This document shows positions 7,680 to 17,024 of a stretch of 64,000 nucleotides of DNA, one piece after another. Position 1 is the stretch's first letter. Each line of letters starts with the position of its first letter. Both the position numbers and the translations under genes were made by a program. Source of the DNA: Acidobacteriota bacterium (GTDB lineage Bacteria > Acidobacteriota > Terriglobia > Bryobacterales > Bryobacteraceae); contig JAPKZB010000084.1 in assembly GCA_026393985.1 (NCBI GenBank), forward strand, positions 8,215-72,214. The letters run 5' to 3'. The notes under the pieces were generated by a model. That model saw only the letters and a program-made list of their open reading frames with translations, searched no databases and had not been told where the DNA came from.

Positions 7680-9359
7680 TTACTCGGACCGTTCGCTCGC
7701 GCAGTCAACCGTATGGATTGGCCCCACCACCGCGACCCCGCTCTCGTCCTGATAACCCACCTCGATCCACCGGCTCCGTCCCAACCCGCAGGCAACCTGC
7801 CGGCGCAGGGCGGGCCCGGGATCGCTCATCAGGAACAACGGCGTCCGGCGCCAATCCGGAAGATTCGGATTCAGATCAAATGCACGGAACTCGATACTGT
7901 TCTGCAGATAGACCACCGCACTCTCCACCGAAATCTGCCGCACCGCCCGCAGCACCTTTCGCGATGGCTCGTGCGCTTCGAGCAGGCGGCGCAAATACAC
8001 CGGATAAAGCATCGCCTGCATCAACAAACATCCCGCCAGGGCGAACTGCCCGGCGGTGCGCCGGTGCTGCCAAAGCCGCGTCCATCCCACGGCCCCCAGC
8101 AACGCCATCAGAAAGAAGGTTTCAAAATAGTAGCGCTCGCCTACCAGCGAAAACGACGAATGGGTCTGGGCCAGGTAGGCCAACACCAACGACCCCGCCA
8201 GCGCGGCCAGCAGCAGAACATCCTTCGACTGACGGCGGCACCGCCATACGGCAAACGCCGCGAGCGGAAAAACAAAGGGAAAGCTCGCCAGAATGGTCTC
8301 GCCCACCGCGCGGAGCGTTAACGTGGAGAAGTTCGTCCACAGATTGGCCGGCGAAACGGCGACCTCGGCAATGCTGCCGGTGCCCGTGTACAGCGCATAG
8401 GTATAAGGCCAAAAAGCGCCCGTCACCAGCTTGTTGAACCACAGCAGAGCAAACACCCCCAGCCCTCCCGTGGCTCCGCCCGCGACCGCCAGCAGCAGCG
8501 CGCTTCGCCAGCGATAACGCAGCAGCCATAAAGCCCCCAGGCCAAGCAGGGAGCCCGTCCAGGCCGCCACGTAGGGCCTCACCAGAGAGAGCAGTAACAG
8601 CGACAACAACATCCCGCCCAGGTACCAGGCGGAATGCCCGCCACGCCACGCCAACAGCAGGCAGTAAAGTGCCAACGCCAACCACAGACAGGCCGTGGCG
8701 TGCGACAGATAATCCACGCAACTGAGCGTAAAGAAGGGAGAAGCCGCCAGCAGCAAAACCGCATAGTCCGCCACCAGCAACCCGAAGAGCAACAGGCCAA
8801 TCCGCCAGGTGAGCCACAGAATAGCGAGTCCGGCCAGCGGATTCACAAACCGTTCCAACTGCAGCAGCATCGCCGGGGCCAGCAGCGCCGGCCAACCCGG
8901 CGGATACTTCCCGAACCAGCGCCCATCGTAAATCAGGTGATGCTGAAAGCGAAACACGCGCGCCGGCGCGGCTCCAGCCGGCGATTCGGCGGACACTTGG
9001 CCGGCGGCGAACAACCGGGCCTGAAACAGGTAAGCGCTCTCGTCACCCGAATAGATCGACTCTCCCAGATAAGCCCCCAGCGGCATCGAAACAACACAAA
9101 ACAAGCCAATGGCTCCGTATCGCAGGCCACGGCCCGACGGCGCGCCGTCCGCGCTGGCCCCCGTCCGGCGGAACGCCAGCGCCGCCGGCAACACCAGAGC
9201 ATATTGCAGAACGAAAAGACCCACCTTGGCCTGCCGTCCCCAAGCCAGCCAGCCCAGCGCTATCGCGGCGGACAGCCCGACACAGGCCAGCACACCGGCC
9301 AGCCAGAGTTTGGGGACCACGAAGGGTGCGACACGGGGAATAGCCGGAGTAGAGATCAT
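7680..9359 (-). CDS. GT-C fold membrane glycosyltransferase (GT39/ArnT-like)
   Basis: About 559 residues with roughly ten membrane helices. Family signatures are the acidic first-loop motif GDESAYLFQARLF near residue 103 and the periplasmic KYPPGWP motif near 146, as in PMT/ArnT-like enzymes that use polyprenyl-phosphate sugars. A soluble C-terminal part (about 480-559) follows the last helix. It would add a sugar on the outer face of the inner membrane, probably decorating the locus glycan or a protein; donor and acceptor are unknown. The ATG chosen lies 20 nt after the stop of the GT2 gene; a longer open frame upstream only overlaps that gene. Confidence 0.78.
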   Translation of the reverse strand: MISTPAIPRVAPFVVPKLWLAGVLACVGLSAAIALGWLAWGRQAKVGLFVLQYALVLPAALAFRRTGASADGAPSGRGLRYGAIGLFCVVSMPLGAYLGESIYSGDESAYLFQARLFAAGQVSAESPAGAAPARVFRFQHHLIYDGRWFGKYPPGWPALLAPAMLLQLERFVNPLAGLAILWLTWRIGLLLFGLLVADYAVLLLAASPFFTLSCVDYLSHATACLWLALALYCLLLAWRGGHSAWYLGGMLLSLLLLSLVRPYVAAWTGSLLGLGALWLLRYRWRSALLLAVAGGATGGLGVFALLWFNKLVTGAFWPYTYALYTGTGSIAEVAVSPANLWTNFSTLTLRAVGETILASFPFVFPLAAFAVWRCRRQSKDVLLLAALAGSLVLAYLAQTHSSFSLVGERYYFETFFLMALLGAVGWTRLWQHRRTAGQFALAGCLLMQAMLYPVYLRRLLEAHEPSRKVLRAVRQISVESAVVYLQNSIEFRAFDLNPNLPDWRRTPLFLMSDPGPALRRQVACGLGRSRWIEVGYQDESGVAVVGPIHTVDCASERSE

Positions 9360-9379
9360 CAATGTGCAATCCGCGAGGG

Positions 9380-10369
9380 CTAATGGCGCTGCGTGTAGCC
9401 GGTCTCGAAGAGCCCCTGCCAGGTACCGATGCCATAAGCCAGATGGATCGAGGCCGCCACGGGCAGAAAGAGAACACATGCCGCGCCATACTGCGGAACC
9501 TTCGCCGCCATGGCCACCAGCCCCGCCACCAGATAAGCCGTCACGCCCAGCAGCGCGGGCAGCCGAAGCGCGGGGAACAACGCGGCGCCCACCACCGCCA
9601 GCAGCAGGAACGCCGTCCACGCCGCCGGCGCTAACTGCCGCCAACTGCCAATCCGCCCGTTCTTGCGAAACACATTGAGCTTGTAGCGGCCATAGCGCCA
9701 GTACTGATTCAGCGCTTTACCCCACGTGGGCCGCGCGTTGTAGTCGAGTTGAATCGCGGGATCGAAGTACAGCGTCTCCCCCTGCGCCACCAGGCGCAGG
9801 TTGAACTCATCGTCCTGATTGGTCAGGAAGCTTTCGTCGAACAGCCCGTACTTGGCAAACACTTCCCGCCGGTAGCACCCGAACACAACGGTATCGGCCG
9901 GCCCCGGCGGTCCACCCACCCGGAAGCGGACATTCCCCACGCCAAACGGAGAGCTCAGCGCCGCCGCGATAGCCTTCCCTACAAAGGTATGGCTGATCGT
10001 ATTCAGCAGGCCGCCCGCCGCGGCCGCCTCCGGATGCGCGGCCAGGGCGTCCAGATTGGCCTGCACCCAGTTGGGCGCCGGCACCGAATGCGCCCCGAAG
10101 ATAGCGATGTAACGGCCCCGCGCCGCGCGAACCCCGAGATTGAACGCCATCGGCGTCCGGCGGGCCGGATTGCGCAGCAGCCGCACGCGCCCGTTCTCCT
10201 CGGCGGCTAGCCGTTCGACCAGCGCGGCGGAACCGTCGTCGGAGTCTCCGTCCACCACCAACACCTCAATTTCGCGAACGGTGCCGTTCAGAAAGCCACG
10301 GACGCAGCTTTCGATATAACGGGCTTCGTTGCGGCACGCAATCACAATCGATACCAGAGGAGCAGTCAT
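9380..10369 (-). CDS. Glycosyltransferase family 2
   Basis: About 329 residues. The N-terminal GT-A domain starts VSIVIACRNEARYIE and carries VLVVDGDSDDGS, the classic GT2 nucleotide-binding region. FGAHSVP and DEFNLRL further on are typical of membrane-associated GT2 enzymes. The C-terminus (about 250-325) holds two to three hydrophobic segments, so it is probably membrane-attached. A GGAAG site about 7 nt before the ATG supports the start. It belongs to the exopolysaccharide operon; linkage and sugar are not predictable. Confidence 0.85.
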   Translation of the reverse strand: MTAPLVSIVIACRNEARYIESCVRGFLNGTVREIEVLVVDGDSDDGSAALVERLAAEENGRVRLLRNPARRTPMAFNLGVRAARGRYIAIFGAHSVPAPNWVQANLDALAAHPEAAAAGGLLNTISHTFVGKAIAAALSSPFGVGNVRFRVGGPPGPADTVVFGCYRREVFAKYGLFDESFLTNQDDEFNLRLVAQGETLYFDPAIQLDYNARPTWGKALNQYWRYGRYKLNVFRKNGRIGSWRQLAPAAWTAFLLLAVVGAALFPALRLPALLGVTAYLVAGLVAMAAKVPQYGAACVLFLPVAASIHLAYGIGTWQGLFETGYTQRH

Positions 10370-10400
10370 AAATAACTTCCTTTCGCCCCGAAACGGGCCG

Positions 10401-11804
10401 TCACCGGGACACTGGCGCAGACGACGCTTCCCCCACGCGGCACAGCACCGCGCGGAACTTCCCACTCGGTTCCCGGGGCACCTGCGCCACCGGTTCGAGC
10501 TGGACCTGCACCGGGCCGATCAACCGGTGGATCCGGTCGATGATGGTCTGCCGCGACCGGTGGTCAAATCCGGCGGCGGCCACGTAGTGGATGCACACCA
10601 GGTCGAGCGACTCCTGGATGATCTGCGCTTCAGCCACCGGCAGCCCGTAGAAGACCGGATTCAACCAGAACACCCGGCGTCCATCCCGCGCCACCAGCGA
10701 ATCGTTCGCGCGCCCTTCCACCGCCTCGAGAACCGGCAGCGTGCGCCTGCACGCACAGGGCGCGGAATCGGCAGAAAGTCGTCCCCGGTCGCCGACGGCG
10801 TAGCGGATGAGCGGCATATCAGGATTCAACAGACCCGTGCAAACCAGGTCGCCGGAGACGCCGGGCGCCACGGGCACACCAGCGGACAAGACCTCCAGCA
10901 CCCCGGCATCAGGCCACAGGTGCATAGCTCCGTGTTCACACTCGGAAGCCGCCACCACCGCTTCCGCCATCCCGTAGGTAGCGTGCACCGGACACTGAAA
11001 CGCTTCTCCAATCACCTCGCGTTGCTGCGGAAACAGCGGCTCGGCGTTCGTCACCACCACCCGGAGCGGAATCCGCACACCCTGCGCGAGAACATACCGC
11101 GCCAGCAAGTGCAGCGCGGCGCTGTAACCCACCAGATACTCAATCCGGTAGCGCAGCAGCGCCTTAATATAGTCGGCGATAAACTCTTCTTTCAGGTGGA
11201 AGGTGGAAAGGTAAAGCTGCTCTAACGCACCGTTCCATACCCAATACGGAGGCTTCCGCTGAGCGAGCGGCGTGACCACCTGCCCCCCCAGAATCCCCCA
11301 GCGCGAAAAACGCGACACCCCATACCAGACCCGGGTGCGCGCTTCAAACAGGCCATACCAGCCGCGCACCGCCTCGCGTCGCTGCCAGATGGTAAGCGGC
11401 GTACCGGTCGTGCCGCTGGTGCGGTCGGCGAACATCTTCGCCGGGTCGCAATCCTCGGCCACCAAGGCGGCGCCCGCTTCGCGCACGGCCTGCTTGGTCA
11501 GCACCGGCCAGTTGGCCAGATCCTCCCAGGTCGCCTTATCTCCGTGCAGGCGCCGTTCCCGCCACAGTTGGCGGTAGTAGGGCACCCGCGTGGCGGCCCG
11601 ATGCAGCTGCCGGGCCAGCTGTTCGCCTTGCCAGATCTGCCACTGTTCCGGGCTCCACCGCTCCCGTTCGAGCGCCTCCGCCACCATTCGCGGCGTCTCC
11701 GGACCATAGCGCCACGAGCGCAGATAGTAGCCCCGCAGCGTCGCCGGCAAGGTGCGGAGTGCGGGCGGCAGTTTGGCGTAGATCTCGTAAAAAATGGGGT
11801 TCAT
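10401..11804 (-). CDS. CapK/PaaK-like adenylate-forming enzyme
   Basis: About 467 residues, the usual size for phenylacetate-CoA-ligase-like proteins of capsule loci (CapK family). The AMP-binding motif DRTSGTTGTPLTIWQ is intact near residue 134, and the region around ATYGMAEAV (about 285) and the acidic GDRGRLS stretch match the adenylation fold. In polysaccharide loci these proteins are suspected to activate a carboxylic acid for transfer to a sugar or amine. The ATG overlaps the upstream glycosyltransferase stop in an ATGA arrangement (11801-11804), implying translational coupling. The acid substrate is unknown. Confidence 0.8.
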   Translation of the reverse strand: MNPIFYEIYAKLPPALRTLPATLRGYYLRSWRYGPETPRMVAEALERERWSPEQWQIWQGEQLARQLHRAATRVPYYRQLWRERRLHGDKATWEDLANWPVLTKQAVREAGAALVAEDCDPAKMFADRTSGTTGTPLTIWQRREAVRGWYGLFEARTRVWYGVSRFSRWGILGGQVVTPLAQRKPPYWVWNGALEQLYLSTFHLKEEFIADYIKALLRYRIEYLVGYSAALHLLARYVLAQGVRIPLRVVVTNAEPLFPQQREVIGEAFQCPVHATYGMAEAVVAASECEHGAMHLWPDAGVLEVLSAGVPVAPGVSGDLVCTGLLNPDMPLIRYAVGDRGRLSADSAPCACRRTLPVLEAVEGRANDSLVARDGRRVFWLNPVFYGLPVAEAQIIQESLDLVCIHYVAAAGFDHRSRQTIIDRIHRLIGPVQVQLEPVAQVPREPSGKFRAVLCRVGEASSAPVSR

Positions 11805-12856
11805 AAGGCTCGCCGCAAACGAAGTGAGTGCAACGCCTGCTGCCACTGCGGCAGCACGCTGGGCCAACCGCAGCTGGCCGCCAACGCGCGTCCCGCCATC
11901 GACAGCCTCGCCGCCAGCGCCGGGTCAACCAGAAGGCTGCGCACGGCCGCCGCCATCTCCTCGGCGTTGTCGCTGGCTGTAAGTAATGCCGTGCGCCCGT
12001 GCGCCAGCAGATACGGAATACCGCCCACGTTGGTGCTCACCACCGGAAGCCCGCACGCCATCGCCTCGAGTACACTGATCGGCGCATTGTCGATCCGCGT
12101 TGTGTTCAGAAAGATGTCGCCCCGCTGCAGCACCCCGGGCACCTGTGGTTTCGGCACTCCGCCCGGCGTGTGCAACCGGTGCGCCACGCCCAACCGCTCG
12201 GCCAACTGCCGTGTAGCGGCCAGACTCCCATCGCCCTTGTCACGCCCGATCATGGTCAGCTCCACTCCCGGAAACTCTTTCTCGAGCAGCGACAGCACCC
12301 GCGGTCCCAGCGTCGGGTTATAGATCTCGTGAAAGGCCCGCAGCCAAACCAACCGCGGCGTCACCCGCCGGCGGAACACATACGCGTAAGCCGACAGTTC
12401 AATCGCATTCGGAATCAACGCAAGGTCGCCACGATAGTCGAGCATCTGTTCCCGCAGATAGGCCGAAGGCGCCGTCACCAGCGCTGCCATCCGCAGCAGC
12501 CGGCGCACGCGCCCCGGCCAGCGCCGCGCAAACACCGGCAGGTTGCCCCCGTGCAGCGTAAGCACAAACGGCTTGCCGGCCCACGCCAGCACCTGACACA
12601 CCGCTTCCGCCCAAACAAACGATGGGCCGCTGTACACGTCCACCACCGCCACCTCATACCGGGCCTGCTGGCGCCATGCCGTGGCTACCATGTCGAACAG
12701 CCGCAGCGGCCGCGACAGCCAGTGCGAAGTCCGCATCACCCGCCACCCCGCCCCCTGCAGATGCTCGGCCAGGTCTTCACAGACGCACCGGGCGCCGTTT
12801 GCCGCCGACAGAAAGTTTCCCACCACCAGCACCGAACCGGCGTCTCGATCAGACAT
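11801..12856 (-). CDS. Glycosyltransferase family 4
   Basis: 351 residues with a GT-B layout: N-terminal domain opening VLVVGNFLSAANGAR, linker IPNAIELS and a C-terminal nucleotide-sugar domain ending ISVLEAMACGLPVVSTNVGG. The usual EX7E pair is altered: the first acidic residue appears to be Asp (RIDNAPISVLE). It overlaps the deacetylase stop by 8 nt at its start and couples to the CapK-like gene by ATGA at its end. It is a cytoplasmic retaining transferase of the glycan assembly line. Confidence 0.85.
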   Translation of the reverse strand: MSDRDAGSVLVVGNFLSAANGARCVCEDLAEHLQGAGWRVMRTSHWLSRPLRLFDMVATAWRQQARYEVAVVDVYSGPSFVWAEAVCQVLAWAGKPFVLTLHGGNLPVFARRWPGRVRRLLRMAALVTAPSAYLREQMLDYRGDLALIPNAIELSAYAYVFRRRVTPRLVWLRAFHEIYNPTLGPRVLSLLEKEFPGVELTMIGRDKGDGSLAATRQLAERLGVAHRLHTPGGVPKPQVPGVLQRGDIFLNTTRIDNAPISVLEAMACGLPVVSTNVGGIPYLLAHGRTALLTASDNAEEMAAAVRSLLVDPALAARLSMAGRALAASCGWPSVLPQWQQALHSLRLRRAL

Positions 12857-13700
12857 GGTTCACCAACTCGCGGGGCTGAACCACCTGCAGCTTCTGTTGC
12901 CCCACCAACTCCCGCACCTCCGCCAGCAGCGCTTCAAGACACGCAAACGACTGCGGCCCAGCCGTCGACAACGAGTGCGGATGTCCGTACACCACCGCGT
13001 AGCCACCCTCCCGGGCGCAACGCCGCACCATCTGCCTCGCCGCATCGCTGAAGCCGCAGCCGGCGTTGAGACGAAGACACGAAATCCCTGCAATCCGCTT
13101 CAGCGTGCCGGGCCAATCGACGGACCGGCGCAGCACCCGCTCCATCACACGCTGCGGCAGCGGACGGTACGCCCCCCGGCAGAAACGGTAGCCGGTAGAC
13201 TTCAGCTCCCGGCACAGCCCCCCGAAACCAAGATGGTCCGGCCCCGCTTCGGCCCGCTCCGATTGACTGAAAGAGAGCGCCGCCGGGTAATGGAACGGTT
13301 GGTTGTAGGGCGGCACAAACGTCTCCACCGGCGCGCCAATGCAGGCTTCGAGTACCTCCCGGCTGCGCCGCAGGTTCTCGCGCAGCCGGTCCGGCGCCAA
13401 GCCAGGCAGCCAATCGTGATGCAGCGAATGGCAGCCCACCTCATGCCCGGCATGGTGGATCGCACGAATCTGCTCGGGATCATGATAGGGCCGCGCTCCC
13501 GGCTTCGCCGCCGCCGCCACCACGGCAAAACAGGACACCACCCGGTAACGCTCAAGCATCGTCAGCAGCCTCTCGGTATTGGTGAACTCCTCCGGCCCCC
13601 AGGCCTTCGGTCCTTCGCCGCTGCGGGAACGGTCGGCGCCCCACTGCGTATCGTAGTCCCAGAACAGGACCATGCGCCCCGGACGTGGCCGCCCCCTCAT
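12849..13700 (-). CDS. Polysaccharide deacetylase (NodB-homology, CE4-like)
   Basis: About 283 residues. The metal-binding HxxxH motif is present (EVGCHSLHHDW, around residue 108), while the first motif is WDYDTQWG rather than the canonical TFDDG. This variant is common in deacetylases of WbmS/Pel-like loci. VPPYNQP is the usual Arg/Pro motif region, and VVYGHPHSL near the end supplies a late His. It probably removes an N- or O-acetyl group from a sugar precursor or the finished glycan. Start and stop both overlap neighbours (ATGA at 13697-13700; 8 nt at 12849-12856). Confidence 0.78.
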   Translation of the reverse strand: MRGRPRPGRMVLFWDYDTQWGADRSRSGEGPKAWGPEEFTNTERLLTMLERYRVVSCFAVVAAAAKPGARPYHDPEQIRAIHHAGHEVGCHSLHHDWLPGLAPDRLRENLRRSREVLEACIGAPVETFVPPYNQPFHYPAALSFSQSERAEAGPDHLGFGGLCRELKSTGYRFCRGAYRPLPQRVMERVLRRSVDWPGTLKRIAGISCLRLNAGCGFSDAARQMVRRCAREGGYAVVYGHPHSLSTAGPQSFACLEALLAEVRELVGQQKLQVVQPRELVNHV

Positions 13701-14542
13701 GCCCCGCTCCGGCGCGCCACCAGCAGCCAGGCCGAAGAGGGATCCTCCACTCTTGGCGCCCAAATCCCCATGGACCCCAGGGCCAGAACCGCCGGATACG
13801 CCAGCGCCCGCGCTAACGGGTTGCCGTCCGTGGCAATGGCCAACTGCTTGGCCAGCGTGGCCAACCGGCCGATCACGGGAAACAAACCATACGCTCCGGG
13901 CACGGCGATCTCAAAACCCTGATAGCGGCACAACTCGATCAAATGGTGCCGCGAAAAGCCCCAGTCGTTGGTCAGTGGCGGCAGCCATTCCGCCGCGGGA
14001 ATCGCCTCCGGCTCCCTCGGCCCGTACAGCAAGAGCGTCCCCCCGGGCGCCAGCCATTCGGCGAACCGGCCGAACAGCTCCTCACTTTTCCCTACCCGGG
14101 CCAGATAGTGCGCCGAGGCGATCGACAACAAAACATCAAATCGTTCGGGCGGGTCGTAGTCAAGAAATCCCGCCGTCTCGAAAGTGACATTCTCCAGCCC
14201 CAACCGGCGGCCCCGGACCTGCGCCTCGGCGATCGACCGTTCGTCCTGATCGATGCCGAAAATCTTCCATTGGGGACGCCGCGCCGCCAGTTCGAGCGTC
14301 CACCGGCCGGTCCCACAGCCAGCGTCCAGCACGCGCAACCCGCGCCGGGGCAGTCCGCCCAGCAGCGGCCGCAACAGCCCCCACTTTTGGCGGGTATGGA
14401 TATCCAAAAAGCCAAAAGAGGACTGTAACCACCCCTGCGAGCCGGACTGCAGCGCGGCCTCCGCCCGGCCCATCGCCCGCGGCAGATCAGAATGGGCCGC
14501 GGCATCGAGACGAAACGGAACCGCTTTGAGTTTGGAGATCAT
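13697..14542 (-). CDS. Class I SAM-dependent methyltransferase
   Basis: About 281 residues. Motif I is RVLDAGCGTGRWTLE (around residue 85) and the post-strand acidic residue lies in FGIDQDE; FDVLLSIASAHYL and LAPGGTLLLYGP complete the fold. The domain is of the Methyltransf_11/12/25 kind found in sugar O-methylation or chain-capping roles. Both ends use ATGA overlaps (14539-14542 and 13697-13700), so it is translated together with the ligase-like gene before it and the deacetylase after it. The acceptor is not identifiable. Confidence 0.82.
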   Translation of the reverse strand: MISKLKAVPFRLDAAAHSDLPRAMGRAEAALQSGSQGWLQSSFGFLDIHTRQKWGLLRPLLGGLPRRGLRVLDAGCGTGRWTLELAARRPQWKIFGIDQDERSIAEAQVRGRRLGLENVTFETAGFLDYDPPERFDVLLSIASAHYLARVGKSEELFGRFAEWLAPGGTLLLYGPREPEAIPAAEWLPPLTNDWGFSRHHLIELCRYQGFEIAVPGAYGLFPVIGRLATLAKQLAIATDGNPLARALAYPAVLALGSMGIWAPRVEDPSSAWLLVARRSGA

Positions 14543-15927
14543 GCCGCATCCTTGATGTAGAATTCCCGGCCGGGCGCCCAACGCTTCCATTGCAGGGCCC
14601 CGAAGCCAAGCAGCAGAGAGGGAGCAACCAGCCGCATGCCGTTCACCGCCATATAAACCAGGCTCCAGGCCAACATCACCGCCACAAACGCTCGCGGCCC
14701 GCCGGGGTCGGCCCGCCGCAGCATCTGCAGGCCCATGGCGCAGAGCAGCCCCATGGCCACAATGCCGAACAGGCCATGGTCCGACAACAACCGGCTGAAT
14801 TCGGTATGCGCAATGCTACTCGAATGGGTCCGCGCTGCCCGCTCCGACTTAGCCGCCCCGGGGCCGCTGCCCCCGACCGGATTTTCGAGCCAGATCGCGA
14901 TATCAGCCATCACCAGATCGTCGCGGTGACTCAGGTTCGTGCTCTCAAACCGTCGTCCCAGCGCGCCGCCGGTGAACGAATCAAGAGCCGGACTGACCAG
15001 ATAGGCCACCAACACATAACCGGCGACCACCCATAACGCTACGCGCAGCACAGCCTTCAGATCCTGCCGCAGGAACAACACCCCCACCAGCCCCGCCTGC
15101 AGCGCCAACAGTAATCCGCTGCGCGAAAACGTCATCGCACTCTGCATCCCGCAGGCCACCACCAGCGACAGAACCACCAGCCGGCCACCCATCGCCAGAC
15201 CCGGCGCGAAGGCCAGCACCAGCAATCCAAACAAGACGCCCAGCCCAAGGCTGGATGCCACTTGATTGGGGCCGAACCCGCCGCTGGTGGCAAAGTTCGA
15301 GTTCGTGCCGAACACGATCGGTCCGGAAAAGTAGGTGGAAATCATCGTTATTGTCACCACGCTGACGAGCGGAGCCAGGTAGGCCAGCAGTATCTTGGAA
15401 CATTCCCGCCGCCCCATCCGGCAATTGGCAAAAAACCAGACGCTCACCGCCAGCGCCAGTGGCCCGGACAGGTTGAAGCTCATCTGCTTGCGGGCCTCCT
15501 CAAAGTTGAGGGCAAGCAGCGTCATCACGCACGACGGGAGCAGCACCACGAAGTAGGACAGCGCTAGCGGCGGTACGCGCCAGGCAGGATTCCGCCCTAT
15601 CGCCACACAAAAAATCAGCACCACCGCATACTTGCCGAACTCCCAGAACACCCCGGAACTCGTCATCCGCCACAACACCTCGGCGCCGGCGATATAGGCC
15701 GCCGCCTGCGCGGCGCGGTCCACGCGTCCGGCCAAGGCGGAATAAAGTCCGAACAGTAGCGCCAACGCTCCGTGCGCGGCCCCCGCGGCCGGTTGCGTCT
15801 GTAACAACAACGCGAGCGGAACATGCAGCGCAAACGCGGCCACCCAAAGCCGCATGTCGATCGCCTCCTCGCCGTCGTCGCGCAGGAGTTCCGTTGGAAG
15901 AAAAAGTAGATCGGTGCGGGTGCTCAT
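14539..15927 (-). CDS. O-antigen ligase/polymerase-like membrane protein (Wzy/WaaL superfamily)
   Basis: 462 residues with about ten to twelve hydrophobic segments. The superfamily is suggested by the large loop between late helices containing SHRDDLVMADIAIWLENP and an AHTEFSRLLSDHGLFG motif, matching the His/Glu-bearing Wzy_C region, and by GGFGPNQVASSLGLG earlier. It could polymerise repeat units or ligate glycan to an acceptor. It is the only Wzy/WaaL candidate in the locus, and no Wzx flippase was found. It is linked by ATGA overlaps to genes on both sides. Confidence 0.78.
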   Translation of the reverse strand: MSTRTDLLFLPTELLRDDGEEAIDMRLWVAAFALHVPLALLLQTQPAAGAAHGALALLFGLYSALAGRVDRAAQAAAYIAGAEVLWRMTSSGVFWEFGKYAVVLIFCVAIGRNPAWRVPPLALSYFVVLLPSCVMTLLALNFEEARKQMSFNLSGPLALAVSVWFFANCRMGRRECSKILLAYLAPLVSVVTITMISTYFSGPIVFGTNSNFATSGGFGPNQVASSLGLGVLFGLLVLAFAPGLAMGGRLVVLSLVVACGMQSAMTFSRSGLLLALQAGLVGVLFLRQDLKAVLRVALWVVAGYVLVAYLVSPALDSFTGGALGRRFESTNLSHRDDLVMADIAIWLENPVGGSGPGAAKSERAARTHSSSIAHTEFSRLLSDHGLFGIVAMGLLCAMGLQMLRRADPGGPRAFVAVMLAWSLVYMAVNGMRLVAPSLLLGFGALQWKRWAPGREFYIKDAA

Positions 15928-17024
15928 TGCAGTGCCATCCGGTAGAGATTTCCGAGCGAGCGAGGCAGGCTGACCCGGGAGTAACTCTGCACGGCGCGGT
16001 CCCGCCCTCGCGCACCCATCCGCCGCCGCAAGCCCCCGTTCCGCACCAGCGTCTCGAGCGCCACCGCCAGGCCCACCTCATCGTTGGGTCGCGCCAGCAG
16101 TCCGGTCACCCCGTGCTCCACCAACTCCCCCACGCCGCCCGTCCGCGTTCCCAGCACCGGCAGCCCGGAAGCCATCGCCTCTAGAACCACGTTGGGGCTT
16201 CCCTCCGAGTCTGACGTCAAGGCCAGCAGATCAGCATCCCGGTAAAGCGGCGCGATATCGACTTGTGCCCCCAGAAAGCGAACCGCTTCCCGCAGCCCAA
16301 GGTCGCTGCTCTGCTTTTCAAGCACGGCGCGCAGCGGCCCGTCGCCGGCAATCGTAACGCGCACCTTCAGCCGCATCTCCGGCGGAATCGCCGCCACGGT
16401 GCGAAGTAGCCGGTCAAACCGCTTCTCCGCACTGAGCCGGCCCACGGCCAGCAAACGCACGACGGCCTCGTCGGCCGCCACGCCTTCGGCCGGCTGGAAC
16501 TGCTGGGTATCAACCACATTCGGCAGGAGGAACAAACGGTTCGGACGCACCCCGAATTCAATCGCACTCTGCAGCGAAGCCCGGCTGTTGACGGCAATCG
16601 AACGCAAGTGTCGCAAGCTCCACAGCCGCATCGCGGCAAATCGCCCGCTTAACGTTTGCCGGGTGTCCGAGCGGATGGCGCCCACGTCCCGCGTCCCCGT
16701 CGCCAGGCAAGCCGCCGCCACATAGACGTTGGTGAAGCAGTGACAGCTCTGCAGGATCTGCGGCCTCAGGCGGCCCAGTTCCGCCATCACCCGTTGCAGG
16801 CGAAACAGTTGGGACGAGGATTCCCCCACCCAGGTCACGGGTATTCCCATCTGCTGAATCGGCTCCTCCCAGTACTCACCCCGCGTCAGCGACAGCACGG
16901 AAGGCCGCGCCCCCTGCGTCCGCAAAGCCGTCAGCATGTGCATCAACTGCCGCTCCGCGCCGCCCTGCCCGAGCGTGCCCGCCAGAAACGCGATGCGCAA
17001 ACCATCAAGATTATCCGACCCCAT
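15924..17024 (-). CDS. Glycosyltransferase family 4
   Basis: About 366 residues, GT-B fold. N-terminal AGTLGQGGAERQLMHML is the hallmark of this GT4 branch. The C-terminal domain has VGRLSAEKRFDRLL and the intact EX7E motif EGSPNVVLEAMASGLPV. A GGGAGG site lies about 5 nt before the ATG at 17024. It overlaps the previous GT4 by 14 nt and the ligase-like gene by ATGA. Likely a cytoplasmic sugar transferase acting on the polyprenyl-linked intermediate. Confidence 0.87.
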   Translation of the reverse strand: MGSDNLDGLRIAFLAGTLGQGGAERQLMHMLTALRTQGARPSVLSLTRGEYWEEPIQQMGIPVTWVGESSSQLFRLQRVMAELGRLRPQILQSCHCFTNVYVAAACLATGTRDVGAIRSDTRQTLSGRFAAMRLWSLRHLRSIAVNSRASLQSAIEFGVRPNRLFLLPNVVDTQQFQPAEGVAADEAVVRLLAVGRLSAEKRFDRLLRTVAAIPPEMRLKVRVTIAGDGPLRAVLEKQSSDLGLREAVRFLGAQVDIAPLYRDADLLALTSDSEGSPNVVLEAMASGLPVLGTRTGGVGELVEHGVTGLLARPNDEVGLAVALETLVRNGGLRRRMGARGRDRAVQSYSRVSLPRSLGNLYRMALQ